This document shows positions 29,282 through 35,114 of a stretch of DNA of 35,114 nucleotides, one piece after another. Positions within the stretch are counted from its first letter, which is position 1. Each line of letters starts with the position of its first letter. This DNA is from Flavobacterium sp. UBA5153 (lineage in GTDB: Bacteria; Bacteroidota; Bacteroidia; Flavobacteriales; Flavobacteriaceae): the NCBI GenBank assembly GCA_002413745.1, contig DHXP01000009.1:2204-37317 (forward strand), given 5' to 3'. A model generated the notes under the pieces. It saw only the letters and a list, made by a program, of their open reading frames with translations, had not been told where the DNA came from and did no database searches. A program made the translations under genes and the position numbers.

Positions 29282-30175
29282 TTAAACTCCATCTCCTTCG
29301 GAGAGGTTCCGATAGCCATCGGAAGGGGTGAGGTCTTCAAATAAAAAGTGGGCAACTTTTTTATATAAATCATCATCGTGCAAGCTGTGTCCCAAACCAG
29401 AAGTTTCAATGAAACGGACATTTTTCCAAGTACTGGCAATTTTTTTTCCTTCGTCGAATGAAACCACGGTATCATCAACATCGTGTGCAACTAATCCTTT
29501 TATGTCAAGTTTTGATGCAAATAGTTGTCCAGAGAAATGTTCCAATTTGAGTTTGAAATGGTCCAAATAATGCTTTTCCAATGCTGCCGAAATTTTAGAA
29601 TTTAAACTTAATAATGCAATATAATTATGGAGAAGAATTTTGAAATCACTGGGTGCTCCCAGAATAACCATTTTTTTAACCAAAGCATTTTGATATACGG
29701 ACTGATAATACAAACAGGTATTCCCGCCTATAGAGTGACCAATAAGATATTGCGGTTGGAATTTTTCGACTACAATATGGATAAATTCCGCATATTTGGG
29801 AATGCTAAACTCTTTTCCGCTTGACAATCCGTGAGCCGGCGCATCGATGGCGATGACGGTGCTTCCTGATTTCCTTAAATAGGGCATTATGTTTTCCCAA
29901 CGAGAAGCATTGCTTTCCCAGCCGTGAACCAACAGAATAATGGTGTCATTTCCTTTCCAAGTATAAGTCTGGAAGTGATGCTCGTTGTGTTGAAAGGTTT
30001 CGGTTTGCGATTCTTGAAGAATTTTGGGAAGATTATTTTTGGATAATTTTCCTGTTCTTGGTTCACTAAAAAAAGCATAGGCAAGTTGGGATGCTTTCTT
30101 TGGAAATACAAAACTCATAAGATTAATGTATAATCCAATGGACTTGGCAAACAAAAAATTAAATAAATTTGTCAT
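29282..30175 (-). CDS. Alpha/beta-hydrolase with a C-terminus extended into a repeat
   Basis: A 297-residue soluble hydrolase with the family plan: HGWESNASRW (residues 84-93, oxyanion strand), AIDAPAHGLSSG, the nucleophile elbow GHSIGGN (Ser148), VAHDVDDTVV with the acid (about 235) and GLGHSLHDDD with the His near 264. Substrate is unknown. The last 17 codons (DLTPSDGYRNLSEGDGV) are encoded by the palindromic repeat at 29286-29334, so the natural C-terminus was probably FLFE. The ATG lies within a few nt of the terminator at 30183, leaving no room for a promoter; a start at residue 19 (MSFVFPKK) is possible. Confidence 0.8.
   Translation of the reverse strand: MTNLFNFLFAKSIGLYINLMSFVFPKKASQLAYAFFSEPRTGKLSKNNLPKILQESQTETFQHNEHHFQTYTWKGNDTIILLVHGWESNASRWENIMPYLRKSGSTVIAIDAPAHGLSSGKEFSIPKYAEFIHIVVEKFQPQYLIGHSIGGNTCLYYQSVYQNALVKKMVILGAPSDFKILLHNYIALLSLNSKISAALEKHYLDHFKLKLEHFSGQLFASKLDIKGLVAHDVDDTVVSFDEGKKIASTWKNVRFIETSGLGHSLHDDDLYKKVAHFLFEDLTPSDGYRNLSEGDGV
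29286..29334. repeat. Short palindromic repeat inside the end of the hydrolase gene
   Basis: ctccatctccttcggagagg followed by ttccgatagccatcgga and aggggtgagg. It is related to the repeat at 3214-3243. It forms cctt/aagg type hairpins (tccttcgga, tccgat...atcgga) and supplies the hydrolase's final codons. Confidence 0.55.
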
Positions 30176-30182
30176 AATAAAA

Positions 30183-30206
30183 AAGTCCCGATGTTTATCG
30201 GGACTT
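30183..30206 (-). terminator. Rho-independent terminator after the coiled-coil protein gene
   Basis: aagtcccgat-gttt-atcgggactt is a perfect 10-bp stem, followed on the minus strand by six Ts. It lies just before the hydrolase start codon. Confidence 0.85.
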
Positions 30207-30214
30207 AAATAGAT

Positions 30215-30994
30215 TTAAAATTTAGAAAACAGCTTTTCCATTTTTTCTTTTTCTTCTTCAGCCAATACACTGTCGACTAATATTCTTCCTGAATGTTCAT
30301 CGGTGATGATTTTCTTTCTGGAGGCAATTTCCACTTGTGTTTGTGGAGGAATGGTGAAAAATGATCCGGCAGATGCTCCTCTTTCAATAGAAACAACGGC
30401 CAATCCATTGCGAACACTTGATCTAATTCTGTTATATGCAGCCAACAATCTTTCTTCGATTAGTTTTTGGTATTCAGCTGATTTCTCAGATAAAAAAGCT
30501 TCTTCTTTGGCAGTTTCAGCCATAATGGCGTCCAATTCTGATTTTTTATGTTTCAAATGATTAGATTTAGTTTCTAATCTTTCTTTTGATTGTGCAATTA
30601 CTTCTTTCTTATGTTCGATAGAAGCCTTCATTTCCTTAATTTGCTTTTCGGCCAATTGAATTTCCAATTCTTGAAACTCAACTTCTTTAGTCAATGAGTT
30701 GAATTCTCTATTGTTGCGTACAGTTTCTTGTTGTTTTGTGTATCTTTTGATGGCGTCCTTATGCTCGTCAATTGAATTTTTCTTTACCTTGATAAGATCT
30801 TCGATAGTTTCAAGATCATTTTTCAGTTTTTCTGAACGTGTGCTTAATCCTGCAACTTCATCTTCTAAATCTTCCACTTCAAGAGGAAGTTCACCTCTTA
30901 CGTTTCTAATTTCGTCAATTCTAGAGTCAATCAATTGTAAATCGTAAATTGCTCTTAATTTGTCTTCAACACTCAATTCTTTTGTAGTCGCCAT
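30215..30994 (-). CDS. Coiled-coil protein of the zinc-ribbon (DUF164/CdsZ-type) family lacking the cysteines
   Basis: 259 residues. About 1-190 is a long antiparallel coiled coil rich in Glu/Lys heptads (LSTRSEKLKNDLETIEDLIK, LEIQLAEKQIKEMK). The C-terminal region (about 198-250) follows the C4 zinc-ribbon plan of this family: ERGASAGSFFTIPPQ, IASRKKIITDEHSGRILVDSVL. All four zinc-binding Cys positions (CxGC ... CxxCGRIL) are replaced by S, S, D and S. The fold is probably kept without metal. Family proteins are linked to RNA or ribosome handling, and the coiled coil resembles HP0958-type proteins. It sits 3 nt after the NIF3-family gene, in an operon. Confidence 0.8.
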   Translation of the reverse strand: MATTKELSVEDKLRAIYDLQLIDSRIDEIRNVRGELPLEVEDLEDEVAGLSTRSEKLKNDLETIEDLIKVKKNSIDEHKDAIKRYTKQQETVRNNREFNSLTKEVEFQELEIQLAEKQIKEMKASIEHKKEVIAQSKERLETKSNHLKHKKSELDAIMAETAKEEAFLSEKSAEYQKLIEERLLAAYNRIRSSVRNGLAVVSIERGASAGSFFTIPPQTQVEIASRKKIITDEHSGRILVDSVLAEEEKEKMEKLFSKF

Positions 30995-30997
30995 ATT

Positions 30998-32092
30998 CTA
31001 TAAGTACTTAACTGGATTTGTATTTTCTTCCGATAAAATGAATGCAAAATTAGGGATTTTTTTCCGAAGAAAATCAACAATGTAATTTTTTGTATAACGT
31101 TCGCTTTCAAAATGTCCAATATCGGCCAAAATGAGTTGATTTTCTGCTTCATAAAACTGATGATACTTCAAATCGGCTGTTAAAAAAACATCGGCTCCAG
31201 CCTGAATTGCATTTTTTATGGCAAAACTTCCCGAACCGCCAAGAACGGAGACTTTTTTTATTGGTTTACCCAAAAATGCACTGTGTCGAATTCCGCCGCA
31301 TTGCATTTTATCTTTGACGAAATTCAGAAAGTCTTTTTCGTCCATTGGAACTTTCAATTCTCCAATCATTCCCAAACCAATGTTTTGATTGGCATTTTCC
31401 AAATCATAAATTTCGTAGGCCACTTCTTCATAAACGTGATTTTTGAATAGCGCTTTCAGGATTTTGCTTTCCAAATGTTTCTCGAAAATCATTTCTATTT
31501 TGATTTCGTCGCCTTCCACAAATTCGAAACGTTCCCCAATTTCGGGATTGCTGTGCTCATTTCCCATATAAGTCCCAATGCCTTTTGAGTTGAAACTGCA
31601 ATTTTCGTAGTTGCCAATGTTTCCCGCGCCTTCGTCAAACAAGGCGTTTCGCAGTTTTTCGGCATTTTCCGGAATGGTATAGGTCACTAATTTCCGAATA
31701 TAATTTTGTTTTGGGATTAGGATTCGTGTCTTTGTCAAATCCAGTGCATCACAGAATATTTTATTCACGCCATCTTGATGGTTGTCCAAAGCGGTGTGAA
31801 CGGCATAAATCGCAATGTCATTTTTTATGGCTTTTATGACAGCCCTTTCGACATAGTTTTTGCCAGTAATCTTCTTCAATCCCGAAAACAATATGGGATG
31901 AAAGCAAACGACCAAATTGCAGTTTTTCGCAATTGCCTCATCAATCACACTTTCCAAAGCATCGTGGCAAACCAAAACTCCCGTGGATTCCGATTCTTGA
32001 TCTCCAACCAATAAACCCACATTATCAAAATCTTCGGCATAGGCGAGTGGCGCCATTTCTTCGAGTACGGAAATTATTTCTTTGATTTTCAT
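30998..32092 (-). CDS. NIF3-family dinuclear-metal protein (GTP cyclohydrolase 1 type 2-like)
   Basis: The NIF3/DUF34 family forms toroidal hexamers with a di-iron or di-zinc site; annotation as GTP cyclohydrolase 1 type 2 is uncertain. I chose the start at 32090-32092 (MKIKEIISVLEEMAP) because the six upstream codons lie in the inverted repeat at 32097. The protein shows the His/Asp/Glu metal ligands typical of the fold: VGLLVGDQ and VVCFHPILF near the start, AVHTALDN, and late ADLKYHQFYEAENQ with IGHFESE. The central insert (about 130-240) is the CutA-like domain of the longer bacterial type. Length is 364. Confidence 0.9.
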   Translation of the reverse strand: MKIKEIISVLEEMAPLAYAEDFDNVGLLVGDQESESTGVLVCHDALESVIDEAIAKNCNLVVCFHPILFSGLKKITGKNYVERAVIKAIKNDIAIYAVHTALDNHQDGVNKIFCDALDLTKTRILIPKQNYIRKLVTYTIPENAEKLRNALFDEGAGNIGNYENCSFNSKGIGTYMGNEHSNPEIGERFEFVEGDEIKIEMIFEKHLESKILKALFKNHVYEEVAYEIYDLENANQNIGLGMIGELKVPMDEKDFLNFVKDKMQCGGIRHSAFLGKPIKKVSVLGGSGSFAIKNAIQAGADVFLTADLKYHQFYEAENQLILADIGHFESERYTKNYIVDFLRKKIPNFAFILSEENTNPVKYL

Positions 32093-32096
32093 TTTA

Positions 32097-32154
32097 GCCA
32101 CGAATTTCACTAATTGACACGAATTAATTTGTGAAAATTAGTGAAATTCGTGGC
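32097..32154. repeat. 19-bp perfect inverted repeat upstream of the NIF3-family gene
   Basis: gccacgaatttcactaatt (32097-32115) is the exact complement of aattagtgaaattcgtggc (32136-32154). A second small hairpin (cacgaa/tttgtg with a G-T) sits in the loop. It resembles a common flavobacterial interspersed repeat built from cacgaatt words, from memory. It lies at the divergent junction with the toxin-antitoxin pair. Confidence 0.7.
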
Positions 32155-32278
32155 AACTCTTTTGTTTTTAATTTTGTTCAAAGATAAAATATTATCCTTT
32201 TGTAAAATGGATTTACCGTGAAAAATGCTGTTTCTAAAGTGCGTTGGTTTTTAACAAAAAATTATAGTGCGATTTTTG

Positions 32279-32286
32279 TATATTTG
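32279..32286 (+). promoter_or_regulatory. -7 promoter element (TATATTTG) of the toxin-antitoxin operon
   Basis: Exact TAnnTTTG 21 nt before the antitoxin ATG at 32308. It may also serve lpxK downstream. Confidence 0.55.
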
Positions 32287-32307
32287 TAATTCAAAAAATC
32301 AATTGTT

Positions 32308-32556
32308 ATGACCACAATAACCTTAAAAATTAACGAGCGCACCAAAGCAGGGAAAGCATTTTTAGAAATGACAAACGTTTTGGTTAAAGATTCAAAAGGA
32401 ATTGAAATAATATCAACTGGATTAAACAAGGCAGTTGAAAAAAAATCGGAAATCTACGATCCTGAATTTGTTGCAATGATAAAAAAAGCACAAAAAAGTA
32501 AAAAAAGAACAGTAGTAGATCCAAATGATATATGGGGAAGTTTAGGGTTGAAATAA
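32308..32556 (+). CDS. Antitoxin (DUF2683-like) of a YoeB-type module
   Basis: This 82-residue protein resembles DUF2683/antitoxin proteins: an N-terminal beta strand and helix (MTTITLKINERTKAGKAFLEM) of the ribbon-helix-helix or Phd-like DNA-binding kind, then a disordered basic C-terminus (KKAQKSKKRTVVDPNDIWGSLGL) that would wrap the toxin. Its last 25 bases overlap the toxin start (32532), so the two are translationally coupled. It probably autoregulates the operon. Confidence 0.75.
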   Translation: MTTITLKINERTKAGKAFLEMTNVLVKDSKGIEIISTGLNKAVEKKSEIYDPEFVAMIKKAQKSKKRTVVDPNDIWGSLGLK

Positions 32557-32813
32557 CAGAGCTTGCCAAAAAGCAAATAGCAAAACATTTAAAGTTTGGA
32601 AACCAAGCCAGTATTAAAAAAATTGCGCTAATATTACAAGAGCTTTCAGAAACGCCATATGCAGGAGTAGGAAAACCAGAAGCATTAAAGGAAAATTTAA
32701 CAGGTTTTTGGTCAAGACAAATTAACCTAAAAGACAGGTTAATTTACACAGTAAATGATGATTTGGTTATTGTTGATGTCATTTCTGCAATGAGTCATTA
32801 TTCTGATAAATAA
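32532..32813 (+). CDS. YoeB/Txe-family RelE-like mRNA interferase toxin
   Basis: A 93-residue RelE-superfamily toxin. The Txe/YoeB hallmarks are visible: GKPEALKENLTGFWSRQINLKDRLIYTV (family G-x-P-E-x-L-K ... G-x-W-S-R-x-I) and the C-terminal VISAMSHYSDK, with catalytic His and Tyr in S-H-Y. YoeB cleaves mRNA in the ribosomal A site. It starts inside the antitoxin gene and ends 3 nt before lpxK, so the addiction module sits at the front of an essential lipid A gene. Confidence 0.88.
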   Translation: MGKFRVEITELAKKQIAKHLKFGNQASIKKIALILQELSETPYAGVGKPEALKENLTGFWSRQINLKDRLIYTVNDDLVIVDVISAMSHYSDK

Positions 32814-32816
32814 TTT

Positions 32817-33854
32817 ATGAATTTACTCCGAAAAATACTGTTTCCGTTTGCCATTTTGTATGGATTCATTACCAGTATTCGGAATTTTCTTTATGATAAG
32901 GGCATTTTAAAATCCCATTCTTTTGACATTCCCATTATTGCTGTTGGAAATCTCAGCGTTGGCGGCACGGGAAAAACACCTCAAATCGAGTATTTAATCC
33001 GGTTGCTTTCGTCAAAATACAAAGTTGCCACATTGAGTCGTGGTTATAAAAGACAGTCCGAAGGATTCATTTTGGCCGATTCTACTTCGAATGCGGCAAT
33101 TCTTGGAGACGAACCATTCCAGTATTATCAAAAATTCGCAACTATTCAAGTTGCTGTTGACGCCGACAGAAAAAACGGCATCGAACAATTGCTTTCCCAA
33201 AGCGAAAAACCGGAAGTTATTCTGCTGGATGATGCTTTCCAGCATCGGAAAGTGAAAGCGGGTTTCTATATTTTGCTTACTTGTTATGGTGATTTATATT
33301 CGGATGATTATATGTTGCCAACAGGGAATTTACGCGAAAGTAGATGTGGTGCGCAAAGAGCTGACATGGTTGTCGTAACGAAATGTCCAGCATCTCTTTC
33401 GCTTGACGAACAAAATAAAATTAAGACTAAATTAAAACTTTCCTCTAAGCAGAAATTATATTTTTCGTACATCGATTATGATGAGTTCATTTATTCCGAG
33501 GATAAAACGATAAAAGTAGATGAAATCCGGAATGTTGACAAATTACTTTTGGCAGGAATTGCAAAACCGGAACCATTTTTCGCTTATTTGCTGAACACAA
33601 GTGATGAATGCCTGGCTTTTCCAGACCATCATCACTTTACAGAAAACGACATTTTAGACATTAAAAATAAATCTCAAAATAAAATTATTATTACCACCGA
33701 AAAAGATTTCGTAAGATTGAAAGGTGGTATTCCTAGCGGACAGCTTTTTTATTTGCCGATACGAAGTTCATTCTTTTCTGGAAGCGAAAATTTTGATAAA
33801 AACATTTTGAATTATGTGGGGACAGGCAAAAATATATTTGTAAGACATCAATAA
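32817..33854 (+). CDS. lpxK: Tetraacyldisaccharide 4'-kinase
   Basis: LpxK phosphorylates the 4' position of tetraacyldisaccharide-1-phosphate in lipid A synthesis at the inner membrane. The 345-residue protein has an N-terminal membrane helix (ILFPFAILYGFITSI), the P-loop VGGTGKTP (48-55 region), DDAFQHRKVKAG (LpxK signature DDGFQH), LPTGNLRES and the late AFPDHHHFTENDI and TTEKDFVRLK. The start follows the toxin stop by 3 nt, so expression probably depends on the toxin-antitoxin promoter unless one lies inside the toxin gene. Confidence 0.95.
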   Translation: MNLLRKILFPFAILYGFITSIRNFLYDKGILKSHSFDIPIIAVGNLSVGGTGKTPQIEYLIRLLSSKYKVATLSRGYKRQSEGFILADSTSNAAILGDEPFQYYQKFATIQVAVDADRKNGIEQLLSQSEKPEVILLDDAFQHRKVKAGFYILLTCYGDLYSDDYMLPTGNLRESRCGAQRADMVVVTKCPASLSLDEQNKIKTKLKLSSKQKLYFSYIDYDEFIYSEDKTIKVDEIRNVDKLLLAGIAKPEPFFAYLLNTSDECLAFPDHHHFTENDILDIKNKSQNKIIITTEKDFVRLKGGIPSGQLFYLPIRSSFFSGSENFDKNILNYVGTGKNIFVRHQ

Positions 33855-33858
33855 TAAT

Positions 33859-33875
33859 CACATCCAACGGGTTAT
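33859..33875. repeat. Half copy of the 9696-9892 outer repeat arm
   Basis: cacatccaacgggttat matches the outer arm cacccaacgggtta at 9875-9888 apart from one base. No inverted partner is seen near it. It lies 5 nt after the lpxK stop. Apart from this, 33876-34070 shows only AT-rich sequence and no clear promoter box. Confidence 0.5.
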
Positions 33876-34070
33876 ATTTGACTCTAAAACATATAAAAAC
33901 CATAACATATCATTACAACCCTTGAGCCTTAAATTTTTATTTATATTAAAAGCAATTCTTTTAAAAAAATTATTTTTAATTTGTATATTGCTTTTTTTGG
34001 CATTAGGATAGAGTCCAAAATTAAAATTAATAAAAAAATATATGAAATCTGATCTAAATATTACTATCTA

Positions 34071-35096
34071 ATGGAGAATGGTAAAGTAAGTATACACGAT
34101 ATTGCCAGAGAGTTAAACATTAATAGTTCTACAGTTTCAAGGGCTTTGAATAACAATCCCAGAGTTTCCCAAAAAACAAAAGACAGGGTCATTGAGAAAG
34201 CCAATGAGCTGGGATATCAGAAAAATCTATTAGCTTCAAGTTTACGGAATAGCAAGACCAATACCATAGGTGTTATTGTTCCCAGAATATCCCGTCATTT
34301 CTTTTCTTCAGCAATTGCAGGTATGGAAGAAACGGCTTATAAGGCCGGATATAACTTAATTATTTGTCAATCGTTAGAACATTTAGAAAGAGAACAAAAA
34401 ATAGCGCAATCACTTTCAGATAATAGAGTTGATGGGGTTATAATTTCTATTTCGATGGAAACAAAGGACGATCATAATTTATTGATTTTTAAAAAAAATC
34501 GCACACCGGTAGTGTTTTTTGACAGACATCTTGATATTCCGGGGAACAGTAATGTGCTTATTGATGATTTTCAAGCGGGGTTTGATGCAACGGAACATCT
34601 TATTTTACAAGGATGTAAAAAAATAGCCCATTTTTCCGGTCCGCAAGAATTAGAAATTTATAAAAACAGATTCGAAGGTTATAAATCTGCCTTAGAAAAA
34701 TACAATATTCAGTTTGAAAAAAGTCTGGTTATAAGTTCAAAATTGATGGAATCAGACGGTTTAGAAAGTGCTAAAATAGTACTTTCCCAGCCTCTAACTA
34801 TTGATGGAATTTTTTCTGCTAACGATGTTGCGGCCATAAGTGCTATGCAATATTTTAAAAAGTTAGGCATTAGAGTTCCTGAAGATATTGCAATTGTTGG
34901 ATTTAGTAACGAACCCATTTCTGCCGTCATAGAACCTTCGTTAACCACTATCGATCAACCTGGATTTGAAATGGGAAAAATAGCCACCAATTTATTATTA
35001 TCACAAATAAATGATAAAGAGGGAACCATTGCCGAAACAATCATATTAAAACCTGTTCTGGTAGTGCGTAATTCTTCAAAAAGATTGCCAATTTAA
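34071..35096 (+). CDS. LacI-family transcriptional regulator
   Basis: A 341-residue LacI/GalR regulator. Residues 6-58 are the helix-turn-helix and hinge (VSIHDIARELNINSSTVSRA, LANELGYQKN region, SLRNSKTNTIG), and 60-340 the periplasmic-binding-like effector domain (GVIVPRISRHFFSSAIAGME, DGVIIS, VFFDR, VPEDIAIVGFSNEPISAVI, PSLTTIDQPGFEMGKIA). The effector is probably a sugar or sugar derivative. The target operon lies beyond the window edge or elsewhere, since no carbohydrate genes are nearby. A palindrome with an AAACGTTT centre at 5162 could suit this family but lies far away and at a gene end. Confidence 0.93.
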   Translation: MENGKVSIHDIARELNINSSTVSRALNNNPRVSQKTKDRVIEKANELGYQKNLLASSLRNSKTNTIGVIVPRISRHFFSSAIAGMEETAYKAGYNLIICQSLEHLEREQKIAQSLSDNRVDGVIISISMETKDDHNLLIFKKNRTPVVFFDRHLDIPGNSNVLIDDFQAGFDATEHLILQGCKKIAHFSGPQELEIYKNRFEGYKSALEKYNIQFEKSLVISSKLMESDGLESAKIVLSQPLTIDGIFSANDVAAISAMQYFKKLGIRVPEDIAIVGFSNEPISAVIEPSLTTIDQPGFEMGKIATNLLLSQINDKEGTIAETIILKPVLVVRNSSKRLPI

Positions 35097-35114
35097 AAAT
35101 AAAGGGTTTGACTT

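Noticed and set aside
29167-29490. 107-codon minus-strand frame overlapping the hydrolase
   Set aside because: It is out of frame with the hydrolase, whose catalytic motifs are intact in the other frame.

Overview
The window is from a low-GC member of the Bacteroidota, most likely Flavobacterium or a close relative. The evidence is a type IX secretion type-B C-terminal domain, a FecI/FecR/TonB-receptor operon with an STN domain, many Sec/SPII lipoproteins, repeated TAnnTTTG -7 promoter elements, and interspersed palindromic repeats of the flavobacterial kind.

Layout. 1-1400: the tail of an unknown gene, then a TlpA-like thiol-disulfide lipoprotein gene flanked by two direct copies of a composite hairpin repeat. 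1470-2900 (minus strand): a small accessory unit with a RES-like gene and a secreted small protein. 3180-7092: htpG and, 1.9 kb away, an orphan copy of its last 95 codons plus terminator; a secreted aldo/keto reductase and an IS4-type remnant lie between. 7271-9697: a lipocalin-like lipoprotein, a glycine-zipper OmpA lipoprotein and a stand-alone FabH. 9696-9956: nested inverted repeats and a terminator. 9975-14228: a giant type IX-secreted protein with seven repeats. 14436-20229: argS, then an ECF sigma / FecR / TonB-dependent receptor operon. 20379-22525: a hairpin-rich gap and two lipoproteins. 22596-24921: ffh and folD. 25335-28300: a second accessory array of unknown genes, an AbiGi-like gene and a decayed gene. 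28370-33854: rluF, an alpha/beta hydrolase, a coiled-coil zinc-ribbon-family protein, a NIF3-family protein, a toxin-antitoxin pair and lpxK. 34071-35096: a LacI-family regulator.

The main discovery candidate is that the two accessory segments (1470-2918 on minus, 25335-28300 on plus) share one architecture. Each starts with a TATATT(T/A)G promoter element. A 71-nt leader follows; the two copies are 66% identical without gaps. In it, three six-base segments (GGATGA / TCATCC / GGATGA in one copy, GTCTGA / TCAGAC / GTCTGA in the other) have changed together, so two competing helices are kept. The leader ends in GCAA and joins a unit starting GTT. Each intact unit holds two same-strand ORFs and ends a few bases after the last stop codon at a hairpin site starting nnnAACAGC. 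The bases before that AAC are the exact complement of the unit's own start (GTTGTACCGC/GCGGTACAAC; GTTGGCGGTA/TACCGCCAAC; GTTAGTGGC/GCCACTAAC). Self-matching ends of this type are the geometry of integron cassettes, where the attC arm matches the cassette's own first bases. The boxes do not fit the RYYYAAC/GTTRRRY consensus, however, and no integrase lies in the window. I read this as an integron-like, trans-mobilised cassette system with a structured attI-like leader, carrying defence-type cargo. This is inference and would need comparative and functional tests.

No tRNA, rRNA or CRISPR array was found. Functional names rest on motif recognition by eye; no database search was run.
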